Counted from the stretch's first letter, positions 49,883-60,600 are shown. The stretch is DNA of 64,000 bases from Psychromonas sp. CNPT3 (GCF_000153405.2 NC_020802.1:391883-455882), one strand, 5' to 3'. Notes: a model not told the origin generated them from the letters alone. Made by a program: numbers and translations.

Positions 49883-50839
49883 ATGAAAAGATTAACGGTA
49901 GGATTATTGTCTCTCGCTTTTGCTGCTAGCTCATATGCGCAGACAACGCTAAAAATGGGATTACAAGCGAGCGTTGGATCTGTTGAATATGTATCTGCAA
50001 AATTATTTTCCGATAAAATATCTGAATTGAGCAAAGGGGATATGAAAGTTTTACTCTATCCCAGTGCACAACTTGGAGATGATCGCGCAATGTTACAACA
50101 ATTAACCTTGGGTGATTTAGATTTTACGTACGCAGAGTTTGGACGAATGGGGCTTTGGATCCCTCGTGCAGGTGCGGTTATGTTGCCTTATGTTATTAAG
50201 GATTTTGCACATATTAAACGTATTTTTAATTCTGATTTTGGTCTAAGTGTTCGTGATGAAATGTTAAATAAATATGGATGGAGAGCACTTGATACTTGGT
50301 ATAACGGTACTCGTCAAACGTCTTCTAATCGACCACTAAATAACATCGCTGATTTTAAAGGTTTAAAATTACGCGTTCCTAATGCTAAAGCAAATTTGAT
50401 GTTTGCAAAATATTCGGGAGCATCTCCAACACCGATGGCATTCTCAGAAGTTTATTTAGCATTACAAACCAACGCGGTGGATGGTCAAGAAAATCCATTA
50501 CCTACGTTTAATACCATGAAGTTCTATGAAGTACAGAAACATTTGGCTATCACCAATCATATTGTGAACGATCAAATGTTATTAATTAGTAATAATACTT
50601 GGAAAACACTGAGTGCAGAGCAACAAAACATTATTACTAAAGTGACTGCGCTTGTCGGTAAAAAACATACCGCATTTGTAGAGCAACAAGAAAAAGAATT
50701 GATTAGCTTCTTTGAAAAAGAAGGTATTACAGTTAGCTACCCTGAATTACAACCATTCAGAGATGCAATGAAACCTATCTATGTTGAATTTGATAAGAAA
50801 ATAGGTAGCAATGTGATCGAAGAAATCATGTCTAAATAG
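49883..50839 (+). CDS. siaP: TRAP transporter solute-binding protein, SiaP-like
   Basis: A 318-residue periplasmic binding protein with signal peptide (cut likely after SSYA, residue 19). It closely resembles Haemophilus SiaP: QLGDDRAML, YNGTRQTSSNR, LKLRVPNA, SPTPMAFSEVYLALQTNAVD and GQENPL. Equivalents of the SiaP sialic-acid contacts are present at Asp68, Glu85, Arg88, Arg144, Arg164 (carboxylate clamp), Asn167, Phe187 and Asn204; the SiaP Asn10 equivalent is Gln28. Sialic acid or a related sugar acid is the best guess. It is first in an operon with siaQ and siaM. No nan catabolic genes are in the window. Confidence 0.85.
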   Translation: MKRLTVGLLSLAFAASSYAQTTLKMGLQASVGSVEYVSAKLFSDKISELSKGDMKVLLYPSAQLGDDRAMLQQLTLGDLDFTYAEFGRMGLWIPRAGAVMLPYVIKDFAHIKRIFNSDFGLSVRDEMLNKYGWRALDTWYNGTRQTSSNRPLNNIADFKGLKLRVPNAKANLMFAKYSGASPTPMAFSEVYLALQTNAVDGQENPLPTFNTMKFYEVQKHLAITNHIVNDQMLLISNNTWKTLSAEQQNIITKVTALVGKKHTAFVEQQEKELISFFEKEGITVSYPELQPFRDAMKPIYVEFDKKIGSNVIEEIMSK

Positions 50840-50845
50840 TTACCT

Positions 50846-50867
50846 AAGGCTGGTTTCGGCCAGCCTT
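50846..50867 (+). terminator. Hairpin between siaP and siaQ
   Basis: AAGGCTGG (50846-50853), loop TTTCGG, CCAGCCTT (50860-50867). Without a long T-run it is likely an mRNA-stabilising or partial-termination stem that keeps binding-protein mRNA in excess over the permease. Confidence 0.65.
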
Positions 50868-50882
50868 TATTAGGAGCTTCTT

Positions 50883-51392
50883 ATGTTTCGTAAAATTATT
50901 GATAATATTGAAGAAATCATAACAGTGCCATTAATGGTTTCCCTGTTATGTATTTTAACTTGGCAAATTGCATCACGTTGGCTCTTTGATTCGCCTTCAT
51001 TATGGAGTGAAGAGCTTGCCAGAGTACTTTTTTTGTATATGGCCATTATTGGGTGTGGCATCGGCATAAAAAAAGACGAGCACGTTAAAATCACCTTTTT
51101 CTCGGACAAACTACCGCGAAATTTAAGATATGGCATGTTGTTTATCTTAGAGATTTGTGTGCTAGCAACGATTGTCACTATGATTTATTACGGTTATGCA
51201 TATATGCAACGTAATGCCTTTTTTGAATTAATAACATTAGGAATATCAGCCTATTGGATGAACTTATCTCTGCCATTAGGAGGATGTTTTATGTTATTTA
51301 GACAACTACAAAAACTTTATTATATTCGCCGTGAGTGGTGTCATTTAACAACGCCTGCTGGATTTAAGTTAAGCACGGAAGCAACGGATTAA
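50883..51392 (+). CDS. siaQ: TRAP transporter small permease (DctQ/SiaQ type)
   Basis: A 169-residue inner-membrane protein with four predicted TM helices, the small subunit of the TRAP permease. LWSEELARVLFLYMAIIGCGIGIKK is the characteristic DctQ block. The separate Q and M genes contrast with the fused SiaQM of Haemophilus. Starts 43 nt after siaP, with AGGAGC upstream. Confidence 0.86.
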   Translation: MFRKIIDNIEEIITVPLMVSLLCILTWQIASRWLFDSPSLWSEELARVLFLYMAIIGCGIGIKKDEHVKITFFSDKLPRNLRYGMLFILEICVLATIVTMIYYGYAYMQRNAFFELITLGISAYWMNLSLPLGGCFMLFRQLQKLYYIRREWCHLTTPAGFKLSTEATD

Positions 51393-51410
51393 ATATTTTA
51401 AGGATACATT

Positions 51411-52694
51411 ATGTTTGCAACAATCGTGGGTTGGTTAGCGTTACTTTTTGCGGGTATGCCTGTTGGGTTTTCGTTGATTTTTATTGGTTTTGTATTTTTA
51501 ATTGCCACTCAAAGTATGGGCATTAACTTTGCTGCTCAGCAAATGGTAGATGGGCTAAACAATTTTACATTACTTGCGGTGCCTTTTTTCGTACTAACCG
51601 GGCATTTAATGAATAGCTCAGGTATTACTGAGCGTATTTTTAATTTTGCAAAATCCATGGTAGGTCATATCACTGGTAGCTTAGGGCACGTAAACATTTT
51701 AGCGAGTTTACTCTTCTCTGGCATGTCAGGTTCGGCTTTAGCGGATGCGGGAGGGCTTGGGCAATTAGAAATAAAATCGATGCGTGATGCAGGTTACGAT
51801 GATGATTTTGCGGGTGGATTAACGGCAGCTTCTTGTATTATAGGGCCTCTTGTTCCGCCTTCGATCCCTTTAATTATTTATGGTGTTGTCTCTGGCACCT
51901 CTATCGGCGCTTTATTCTTAGCGGGCGCTATCCCCGGGTTATTATGTTGTATCGCCTTAATGGTCATGACTTATTTTATCGCGAAAAAACGTGGCTATAA
52001 AACACTGCCTAAAGCGTCATTGAAAGTGAAGATGGTTGCCTTTAAAGAAGCCTTTTTATCTTTGTTAACGCCTTTTATTATTATCGGGGGCATTTTCTCC
52101 GGTAAATTTACGCCGACAGAAGCGGCTATTATCTCTTCGCTTTATGCTTTATTTTTGGGCGCGGTTGTTTATCGCACGTTAACCATTAAAAAGTTGATTA
52201 AGTTATTAAAAGAGACAGTATCAACAACCTCTGTTGTGGCGTTAATGGTCATGGGCGTCACTGTATTTGGGTGGATCATCGCCAGGGTACAATTACCTCA
52301 ACAAATGGCAGACTTTTTCTTGTCGATAAGTGATGATCCTCTTGTTCTTTTACTGATGATCAACTTATTATTATTATTTTTAGGCACCTTTATTGAATCA
52401 TTAGCATTACTTTTATTATTGGTGCCCTTTTTAGTTCCTGTTGCTGTGTCTGTGGGCATTGATCCTGTGCACTTTGGCGTCATGGCAATTTTAAACCTAA
52501 TGATTGGTATTTTGACACCGCCTATGGGGATGGCACTATATGTGGTTGCTAAGGTGGGTAATATACCTTTCCATACAATAACCAAAGGGGTGCTTCCTCT
52601 ATTGATCCCATTATTTGTTGTTTTATTCTTAGTGGCTGTTTTTCCTCAAATCACGCTGTTTTTACCGGGCGTTATGTTGGGGTATGGATTGTAA
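51411..52694 (+). CDS. siaM: TRAP transporter large permease (DctM/SiaM type)
   Basis: A 427-residue sodium-dependent permease with ~12 hydrophobic segments. DctM hallmarks: FAGMPVGFSL, VPFFVLTGHLMN, SGSALADAGGLG, GPLVPPSIPLI, KFTPTEAAIISSLYAL and GILTPPMGMALYV. It forms the transport core with siaQ. It starts 18 nt after siaQ and ends the operon before a strong terminator. Confidence 0.92.
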   Translation: MFATIVGWLALLFAGMPVGFSLIFIGFVFLIATQSMGINFAAQQMVDGLNNFTLLAVPFFVLTGHLMNSSGITERIFNFAKSMVGHITGSLGHVNILASLLFSGMSGSALADAGGLGQLEIKSMRDAGYDDDFAGGLTAASCIIGPLVPPSIPLIIYGVVSGTSIGALFLAGAIPGLLCCIALMVMTYFIAKKRGYKTLPKASLKVKMVAFKEAFLSLLTPFIIIGGIFSGKFTPTEAAIISSLYALFLGAVVYRTLTIKKLIKLLKETVSTTSVVALMVMGVTVFGWIIARVQLPQQMADFFLSISDDPLVLLLMINLLLLFLGTFIESLALLLLLVPFLVPVAVSVGIDPVHFGVMAILNLMIGILTPPMGMALYVVAKVGNIPFHTITKGVLPLLIPLFVVLFLVAVFPQITLFLPGVMLGYGL

Positions 52695-52734
52695 AATATA
52701 AAGATAAATGTGCGGAGATAAATGACCGTAAAGC

Positions 52735-52794
52735 AAAAAAAACGGGGCGTGATATAAAGGTTTGTATAAACCGCTATATCACGTCCCGTTTTTT
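52735..52794 (+). terminator. TRAP operon terminator
   Basis: ACGGGGCGTGATATA and TATATCACGTCCCGT form a 15-bp stem (one G-U) around an inner GGTTT/AAACC stem, flanked by A and T runs. A long intrinsic terminator. Confidence 0.9.
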
Positions 52795-52934
52795 AGGTTT
52801 GCAATTGACAAATAAAAATAGATTATCGTTTTAACGTATTATTATATAAGAGGTGAATATATTATTTAACGCGTTAATTGAGTCGTGAAGAGCACTCTAA
52901 GCCTCAATTAAGACGCACAGTAAGATAGTGCGTT

Positions 52935-53144
52935 CTAATAATGAGGAGGGCGCATATCGACTTCATCGGGGCCATTGTTATCTGGCTCTGCTTCTTTTAA
53001 TTTTTGTACTAAGTAAGAAACTTGTTCACTTAATATATGCAATTTACGTTGTTGCTCAAAAACTTCAGTATTTAAAGTCTCTAGATTATCTTCTTGAAAA
53101 GAAAGTTTCATTTCAAGTTGGTCGATACGTGTTTCTATAGTCAT
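52935..53144 (-). CDS. slyX: SlyX family protein
   Basis: A 69-residue coiled-coil protein. Heptad-like helices span ~1-50 (RIDQLEMKLSFQEDNLETLN) and the C-terminus ends PPHY, as in E. coli SlyX (72 residues). Function unknown. It lies 12 nt after the WD40-like gene and near fkpA, its usual neighbour. Confidence 0.9.
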   Translation of the reverse strand: MTIETRIDQLEMKLSFQEDNLETLNTEVFEQQRKLHILSEQVSYLVQKLKEAEPDNNGPDEVDMRPPHY

Positions 53145-53156
53145 TGTTGATCCAAG

Positions 53157-54140
53157 TTAATTCATTGGCCATATTTCAAGAAGCCCGGCAGAGCTTTCAC
53201 TGGCAATTTTATTAGCATCCCATAATGTAGCGGAATATACTACTGCTGTTTGTGGTCGTATACCGTCTCGGGGACTCACCATCCATTGTTGCTCCATTAA
53301 ACCAGTATCAACATTCCATAAACGTAACATTTTAGTGCCGTTACCGGTTAATAAGTATTTACCATTATCAATGAAACGTACAGAAGAAAATATTGACTGA
53401 CGCGCGCTATAGATGAGCGAACTGTGTAACTTTCCTGTTTTAAGATCCCATATTTGAGCTGATTTTTGAGTGTCAGCAATAAAAGCATAGCGTCCATTTT
53501 TTTCGAGACGCACCGTTGAAATACGATTTTTGAAATTGAATTCTTGGATAACTTGTGCTGTTTTAGTATTCCACAAAAAAGCGCGGTGATCGTTTCCACC
53601 AGAAAGGGCATACAACCCATTGGCAGACATGTCGATACTATTTATTTTTTCGCTGTGAATAGGCATCTCTAAACGTCTGCCTGTTTTCAAATCAAGATGA
53701 ACTAGTTTGCCATTAACTTGTCCATAAAGGACGTAACGCCCATTTTCTGAAATTTGGATGTCTCGGATCGGGGAATCGGTGACTTTGTAAAAACCGAGTG
53801 ATTTACCTGTTTTGATATCCCAAATGGCAAACTCATGGGTGCTAGCGGAGAGGGCGTAATTATTATTTGCAGATATGCGTACTATATAGATGGCGTTATC
53901 TTTAATCTCGCCATGTCGCCAGTTGAATAATAATTGATGATTACGATTATCCCAAAGACGAATACCATGCGAAATGGTTGAAATTATTGAATAATCGCCA
54001 TTTTGCGATATCTCAGCTGCAAAAGTGCCCTCAACAGCGTGTTCATACTGCTTTAGAGGCGTATCAGATTGTGAGCAGGATAAGATAAATAAAAGGCTCA
54101 ATAAAAGAAAAAATGTTTTAACCGAGAAATTTAGCTGCAT
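53157..54140 (-). CDS. WD40-like beta-propeller lipoprotein
   Basis: A 327-residue lipoprotein. The signal peptide ends in the lipobox FILSC (Cys ~22), with Ser-Gln-Ser at +2 to +4, favouring the outer membrane. About six to seven WD-type blades follow, each with 'G.YA(L/F)S......IWD(I/L)KTGK', for example EFAIWDIKTGK, AQIWDLKTGK and LRLWNVDTG. It is likely a periplasmic scaffold for protein partners; the partner is unknown. It is co-oriented with slyX and divergent from fkpA. Confidence 0.85.
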   Translation of the reverse strand: MQLNFSVKTFFLLLSLLFILSCSQSDTPLKQYEHAVEGTFAAEISQNGDYSIISTISHGIRLWDNRNHQLLFNWRHGEIKDNAIYIVRISANNNYALSASTHEFAIWDIKTGKSLGFYKVTDSPIRDIQISENGRYVLYGQVNGKLVHLDLKTGRRLEMPIHSEKINSIDMSANGLYALSGGNDHRAFLWNTKTAQVIQEFNFKNRISTVRLEKNGRYAFIADTQKSAQIWDLKTGKLHSSLIYSARQSIFSSVRFIDNGKYLLTGNGTKMLRLWNVDTGLMEQQWMVSPRDGIRPQTAVVYSATLWDANKIASESSAGLLEIWPMN

Positions 54141-54267
54141 ATTGTGATTAACTTTTGGTAAAAATAATAATTAAGATTAGTATATGCTATTAAATTTTAA
54201 TAGCGTATACCGCCTATTTTAGGTATATATTAACAAAGTAAAAAACTAATAACTAATTGGAGTAACA

Positions 54268-55038
54268 ATGAAAAACGTATTTAAAGTATCTTTACTAGCC
54301 GCTTGTATTGCACTTACTGTAGGTTGTAATGACAAAGATGAAGCACAAGCAGCAACAGATCAAGCTGTTTCTACCGAGTCTGCAGCGAACTTTGCAACAG
54401 AGCAAGATAAAGTGGCTTATGCGATTGGTGCTTCATTTTCTCGTTACGTAGAAAGTACGCTTGAGAAACAAGCTGAATTTGGTATGACGCTTGATAAAGA
54501 AATCATTATTGATGGTATCTCTGATACTTTACGTGGTAATTCTAAGTTAACAGACGAAGAAATGATGGCAACGTTAAAAAAATATGACGAAACCGTTAAA
54601 GTTGCTGTGACTAAAAAAATGGAAGAAGATAAAGTTAAATCTGCACTCGAAGCAAAAACATTCTTAGATGAAAATGCAAAAGTTGAAGGCGTAACGGTTA
54701 CTAAATCTGGTTTACAGTATTCAGTGATGACTAAAGCTGACGGTCCAAAACCAAAATTAACGGATACTGTCAGTGTGCATTACGTCGGTACATTAATTGA
54801 TGGTACTGAATTTGACAGTTCTATTAAACGTGGTCAACCTGCTAAATTCCCACTCGATCGCGTTATTGCGGGTTGGACTGAAGGTCTACAGTTAATGAGT
54901 GTTGGCGAAAAAATGAAATTTGTGATCCCTGCTGATCTTGCGTATGGCGATCAAGGCGCGGGTACTATCCCTGCCGGTGCAACATTGATTTTTGAAGTTG
55001 AATTATTAGCAATTGAAGCACCTGCTAAAACTAAATAA
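54268..55038 (+). CDS. fkpA: FKBP-type peptidyl-prolyl isomerase FkpA
   Basis: A periplasmic folding helper of 256 residues. The N-terminus has a signal peptide with a lipobox-like LTVGC (Cys 20), so it may be a lipoprotein, unlike soluble E. coli FkpA. A helical dimerisation domain (~45-130) is followed by the FKBP domain from ~150 (VSVHYVGTLIDGTEFDSS, VIAGWTEGLQLMSVGEKM, LAYGDQGAG, LIFEVELL). GGAG precedes the ATG. A strong terminator follows. Confidence 0.94.
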   Translation: MKNVFKVSLLAACIALTVGCNDKDEAQAATDQAVSTESAANFATEQDKVAYAIGASFSRYVESTLEKQAEFGMTLDKEIIIDGISDTLRGNSKLTDEEMMATLKKYDETVKVAVTKKMEEDKVKSALEAKTFLDENAKVEGVTVTKSGLQYSVMTKADGPKPKLTDTVSVHYVGTLIDGTEFDSSIKRGQPAKFPLDRVIAGWTEGLQLMSVGEKMKFVIPADLAYGDQGAGTIPAGATLIFEVELLAIEAPAKTK

Positions 55039-55058
55039 TCTAAATGTTCATTAAAAAA

Positions 55059-55083
55059 GATCGCTTTATGCGATCTTTTTTTT
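55059..55083 (+). terminator. fkpA terminator
   Basis: GATCGC (55059-55064), loop TTTAT, GCGATC (55070-55075), with A-run before and eight Ts after. A clear intrinsic terminator. Confidence 0.92.
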
Positions 55084-55220
55084 GTTTTATTTTTATTGTT
55101 TTTAATTTTTATCTTTGATTAAAAAGGTAATAAAAATTTAACGTTTAATTAGGTTCGCAGATTTAATATCTTAACGTATGATGCAGAGCGTTTAGTTAGC
55201 GATAAAATCAGAGGTTAAAT

Positions 55221-56423
55221 ATGTGGGATGTAATTATCATCGGTGCCGGTGCATCGGGGTTAATGTGTGCAATTGAAGCGGGCAAGCGTGGACGTCGCGT
55301 TTTAGTGCTTGATCATGCGAAGCGTGCAGGACAAAAAATTATAATGAGCGGCGGTGGGCGTTGTAATTTTACGAACCTTTATGTTGAGCCTATGCATTAT
55401 CTTTGTCGTAACCCTCATTTTGTTAAATCTGCATTAAGTCGTTATACGCAGTGGGATTTTATTGCGCTGGTGGATAAACATAAGATAGCTTGGCATGAGC
55501 GTGATCATGGTCAATTATTTTGTGATGATAGTGCGAAACAAATTATTAAAATGCTACTTGATGAAGCGCGTGAGGCTGGGGTAAAAGTGCAGTTACAAAC
55601 GGACGTTTTAGCACACAGTCAAAGTGGAGATCATCATTTTAGCGTACAAACAAAACAAGGCTCGTTAGAGTGCCATTCATTAGTGATCGCGACGGGGGGG
55701 TTATCCTTACCGAAAATGGGCGCGACCCCCTTTGCCTATAAAATAGCACAACAGTACCAAATAGAGGTGCAAGCAACACGTGCAGGCTTGGTACCTTTTA
55801 CCTTACAACAGGCTCAGAAAGAGATGTTTAGCGCCTTATCGGGGATTAGTTTACCTGCAACAGCAAGTTGCGTTGTTAAAGCGGGCAAAAAAGATAAGAC
55901 AGTCAGTTTTAGCGAGGCATTATTATTTACGCATCGTGGTTTAAGTGGGCCGGTGATCTTACAAATATCGAACTATTGGCAGGCGGGTGAAGTATTAACA
56001 TTAGATTTAATGGCAGGTATTGATCTGTTTGCCTTACTGACGTCGACACAATTAAATCGACCTGAATTAGGTTTAAAAACGTTACTTGCACAGCAGTTAC
56101 CAAAACGTGTTGTGGAATGTTTACTGCAAAGTGTCGATATTGAAAGCCGACCAATGAAGCAGTATAACGAAAAAGAATTACAAGCTATCAGCCAGTTATT
56201 TCATCAATGGCACCCGAGCATTAACGGAACAGAGGGCTATCGCACCGCAGAGGTTACCTTAGGTGGTATCGATACCGATTTTATCTCATCGAAAACCATG
56301 CAATGCAAAAATACCGCGGGTCTGTATTTTATTGGTGAAGCATTAGATGTCAGTGGTTGGCTCGGTGGGTTTAATTTCCAATGGGCATGGGCAAGTGGCT
56401 GGGCCGCCGGACAAGATGTTTAA
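55221..56423 (+). CDS. yhiN: YhiN/HI0933-family flavoprotein
   Basis: A 400-residue FAD/NAD(P)-dependent oxidoreductase of unknown substrate. The dinucleotide fold is IIIGAGASGLMCAIEAGKRG (6-25). The family signature GGGRCNFTN follows, and the C-terminal GLYFIGEALDVSGWLGGFNF-QWAWASG is the FAD-closing motif. Length equals E. coli YhiN (400). It is a single gene; the leader holds nothing obvious. Confidence 0.92.
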   Translation: MWDVIIIGAGASGLMCAIEAGKRGRRVLVLDHAKRAGQKIIMSGGGRCNFTNLYVEPMHYLCRNPHFVKSALSRYTQWDFIALVDKHKIAWHERDHGQLFCDDSAKQIIKMLLDEAREAGVKVQLQTDVLAHSQSGDHHFSVQTKQGSLECHSLVIATGGLSLPKMGATPFAYKIAQQYQIEVQATRAGLVPFTLQQAQKEMFSALSGISLPATASCVVKAGKKDKTVSFSEALLFTHRGLSGPVILQISNYWQAGEVLTLDLMAGIDLFALLTSTQLNRPELGLKTLLAQQLPKRVVECLLQSVDIESRPMKQYNEKELQAISQLFHQWHPSINGTEGYRTAEVTLGGIDTDFISSKTMQCKNTAGLYFIGEALDVSGWLGGFNFQWAWASGWAAGQDV

Positions 56424-56546
56424 ATGTACTCATAAAATAAAAAATAAACGTCCGCTATAGTGGCTGGACGCGTATTTTTATTAAGTCGACACGAGATAAG
56501 AATTAACTGAATTATTATCTCGATAAAAGAGGGGAGAGGGAACGTT

Positions 56547-57143
56547 TTAATCCACTAATTCAATATCTAGGCTATGCAGTAAGTTTAAAGCTTCAAAGCG
56601 GCTAAACTTGGCTTTAGTCACCTCGTTTTGTAATATATTTATCTGATAATTGACGGCATCGGTAAAGTCAGCTCTGTTTAGTATTGTTTTATTAAATAAA
56701 CTGCCATTAAAATCGGAGTTCGTAAAGTTGGCATTATTCAAATCCGCTTCTCTAAAATCTACGTATTGCACACTACACTCTTCAATAATTATTTCTGGCA
56801 GAATTAAAGCATGGAACGAGCTGTCATTGAGAATGCATTGATAAAATTTAATGGGGCTATTAAAAATAAATAGAGGCCAAGCGACTCTGCTCCAGTTAAT
56901 GCCAATTAATTTACAACCAACGAATGCAACATCAATGAATTTACTGTACTCGATATTAAGCATGCTCATATTGCAGTTGATAAACTCACAATCATTAAAG
57001 TGACAGTGCTTAAAGGTGGCGTCGCTAAAATTACAATTTTCAAAAATACAGTTATCAAATTCTTTATCTTCAAGACTGCCTTTTACAAAATCAATTGCCG
57101 TTATTTTTTCTTCGCAATAGATTTTTTTATCTGTTGTTAGCAT
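56547..57143 (-). CDS. Pentapeptide-repeat protein (second copy type)
   Basis: A 198-residue pentapeptide-repeat protein, for example FDNCIFENCNFSDATFKHCH and VDFREADLNNANFTNSDFNG. It lacks the Qnr-specific blocks (LFENRW, WQQEQLL, YPD end) and has an irregular middle (SRVAWPLFIFNSPIKFYQC), so it is not a Qnr. Its function is unknown; the fold is a beta-helix. The ATG at 57143 has AGAGGTG upstream; a GTG 3 codons earlier is part of that site. It converges with yhiN. Confidence 0.8.
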   Translation of the reverse strand: MLTTDKKIYCEEKITAIDFVKGSLEDKEFDNCIFENCNFSDATFKHCHFNDCEFINCNMSMLNIEYSKFIDVAFVGCKLIGINWSRVAWPLFIFNSPIKFYQCILNDSSFHALILPEIIIEECSVQYVDFREADLNNANFTNSDFNGSLFNKTILNRADFTDAVNYQINILQNEVTKAKFSRFEALNLLHSLDIELVD

Positions 57144-57699
57144 CTTAATCACCTCTTTTGTTGGCTTGAATAGTTTATGTCAGCGAGTTTTTTTTGTTTT
57201 TTTTAAAAGAAAGGCTGTTTATTTTTTTGTTTTTTATGCGAGATCATGCAATTTAAGCATATAAATGGGTGTTTTTGATAAAGGTGTCGCATTTTTTAAT
57301 AGAGATCGTATAGAAACATCCCGCTGATCTATTATTATATTTTAACAAATTTATGACAGTGTCATACTTAAAAGAAAAAACTACGTAACATCCACTTGCT
57401 TAAGTATTAAACAGCGTTCACCCCGCACCCTTACCCGTACTTAAAGTAAGGGGTAATAAAGGGCGTCACAAACCATTTACTATTTAACTGAGTTGTTGCG
57501 AATTTGTTAAATGAAACTGTGTATTTCTATTTTAACACATCGTTTTTTCAACATTTTAATCTGTCATCTATAGATTTATTATCGGCTCTTATCTACATGA
57601 TAGAGTTCGAATTTATTGATATTTAACCTAAAATATATTAGTTCTTTTAAAAAACGATCACATTTTATTTTTATAAAGGCGAGATCACAAGGAGAAGTT
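57144..57699. other. Divergent region upstream of putA
   Basis: About 555 bp, AT-rich, with no gene. A stem CCCTTAC (57428-57434) / GTAAGGG (57446-57452) is present. A frame upstream of the putA start is open but shows no similarity. Promoters for the pentapeptide gene and putA should lie here; none is clear. Confidence 0.45.
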
Positions 57700-60600
57700 A
57701 TGAGTACTAATCTACATTTTTGTGCTAACGATACGTTGTCTGAAGATTTTATAGAGCGGCCAATAGAGGAACTATGGTCATTGATCTCACCTTTATATAT
57801 GGTTGATGAAGCACTTTGGTTAAAAGAACTGTTACCCATGGCGAGCGCGACGGCTTTAGAAAAAAAGCATATTGCTGATAATGCAAGTGAACTGATCCGG
57901 CGCGTACGTGCGGATAAAAAATCCGTGCAAATGATTGATGCCTTATTACTGGAGTACAGTCTCGACAGTAAAGAAGGGGTCTTATTAATGTGCCTTGCAG
58001 AAGCCTTGATGCGCATCCCTGATATTGCGACGGCGGATGCATTGATCCGAGATAAACTGAGCGTTGCCGATTGGAAGTCCCACCTTAAAAATTCTGATTC
58101 TGTTTTTGTTAATGCATCGACTTGGGGATTATTATTGACCGGTAAAGTCGTCAGCATGGATGTGCGTAAAGACGGCTCACCCGCAAGCATGATCAGTCGT
58201 TTAGTGAATCGAGCTTCAGAGCCTGTTATTCGTAACGCGATGAATCAAGCGATGAAAATAATGGGTTACCAGTTTGTGTTGGGGCGTAGTATTAAAGAAG
58301 CCCAAAAAAATGGTAAAAACTTTACCGATCAAGGCATCAATTATTCTTATGATATGCTCGGTGAATCTGCATTAACCTCTGAAGATGCGAAAAAATACTT
58401 TAAATCTTACGTGCAAGCCATTGAGTCTGTCGGTGTGCAAAATAATTTAGAGGGTGCTTCAAAAACAGAGGCAACAGTCTCTATTAAATTATCCGCATTA
58501 CACCCTCGTTACGAAGTGGCACAAAAAGATCGCGTATTAAATGAGATGTATAATACGGTGATCCGTTTAATTAAGCTTGCGCGCTCGCTCAATGTTGGTT
58601 TAACCATTGATGCAGAAGAAGCAGATAGATTAGAGTTATCACTGGTGTTATTTGAAAAATTATATAGAAGTGAAGAAGCACAAGGTTGGGGGAAATTAGG
58701 CTTAGTGGTACAGGCTTACATGAAACGGGCTTTACCTGTTCTTGTATGGTTGGCTGCATTAGCTAAATCACAAGGTGATAGGATCCCCCTACGTCTTGTT
58801 AAAGGCGCCTATTGGGACAGTGAATTAAAATTATCACAACAAAAAGGTTACGCAGCCTATCCCGTCTATACCCGTAAAGAAGCAACTGACGTGTCTTATC
58901 TTGCTTGTGCGCGCTTCTTATTAGCTAAACATATACAGGGGCTTATTTACCCTCAATTTGCCAGTCATAATGCACAGACAATTAGTGCTATTGCAGTTAT
59001 GTCAACGCACCCTCATTATGAATTTCAGCGTTTGCATGGAATGGGAGAGTCCCTTTATCGCCATGCTCTAGATATGTTTGCGGATAATTTACGTATTTAT
59101 GCACCGGTAGGTAGCCATCAAGATCTTTTACCTTATCTGGTGCGACGTCTGCTAGAAAATGGGGCGAATAGTTCTTTCGTGCATCGCTTAGTAGATGCTA
59201 ATTGCCCGGTTGATGAATTAACAGAGCATCCCGTGGATACATTAGAAAAACGCTCTACGTTACATAATGGATTGATCCCTTTACCGCCTTATATTTTTGC
59301 AGAGCGTAAAAATTCATCTAGCATTAATGTTGATATCGAAAGTGAATGCTTACCGTTTGAAACCCTTTTAAACACACATATGCACCGCACTTGGGTAGGG
59401 GGAGCCATTGTGAATGGTGAGCGTCACTATGCCAGTCAAACATCTAATGATGTGCAATTATTACAGCAAGTAAATGCACCTTACGATAAAAATATACATG
59501 TGGGCTCGGTACTCTTTTCATCTCCTGAACTGGTGTCCGAAGCATTGCAAGCTGCCACTGATTTCTATCCAATATGGAGCGCTACCCCCGTTACTATTCG
59601 CGCTAAGAAATTGAATGTCTTAGCCGATTTACTCGAGAGTAACATGCCAGAGTTGGTCGCGTTATGTCATTTAGAGGCGGGTAAAACACTGCACGATAGT
59701 ATTGATGAAGTGCGTGAAGCGATCGATTTTTGTCGTTACTACGCGCATCAAGCGAATGAGCATCTTTCTGCGGTGCACACCCAAATTGGTTTTGATGAAA
59801 TCAGTCGCAACATTACGCGCCAAGGCCGAGGTGTCTTTGTGTGTATTAGCCCGTGGAATTTCCCGCTTGCTATCTTTATTGGTCAAGTAGGGGCCGCTTT
59901 AGTGAGCGGTAATACCGTGATTGCTAAACCTGCCGAGCAAACCTCATTAATAGCAGCGCGCACCGTTGAGTTGATGCTCAGCGCAGGATTTCCTGAAGAA
60001 GCAATTCATCTATTACCGGGAACGGGAAAAGATGTGGGATCGCAACTAACCAAAGATGCACGCATCCAAGGTGTTGTGTTCACAGGATCAACGCCAACAG
60101 CGCAATTAATTAATCGCACTCTAGCAAGTCGTGACACGTTACCTGTGCCCTTTATTGCAGAGACAGGCGGTCTTAATGCCATGATAGTCGACAGTACAGC
60201 ACTACCTGAGCAGGTTGCGCGAGATGTTGTTAACTCTGCATTTTCGGCTGCTGGGCAGCGCTGCTCCGCGCTACGCGTTTTATTTATACAAGAAGATATC
60301 GCAGATAGAGTGTTGACGCTTATCAAAGGCGCAATGGCAGAGTTGAAAATCGGGGTGCCTTATTTGCACAGCACCGATGTAGGACCGGTGATTGATGAAC
60401 AAGCCAAAACGAAGTTAGAGGCGCATATTCAATACATGACGGATAAGTATCAGTTACTGGCACACTGCGAATTAGACGCAAGTTGCGCACAAGGTCACTT
60501 TGTTGCCCCGACAATGTTTGAGATAAACGCGCTAGACAACTTAGAGAGTGAACAATTTGGGCCGATTTTACATGTTATTCGCTACCGCGCAGAGCAATTA

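Noticed and set aside
57616-57699. N-terminal extension of PutA
   Set aside because: The extra 28 residues lack similarity to the ribbon-helix-helix domain, and AGGAGAAG clearly marks the ATG at 57700.
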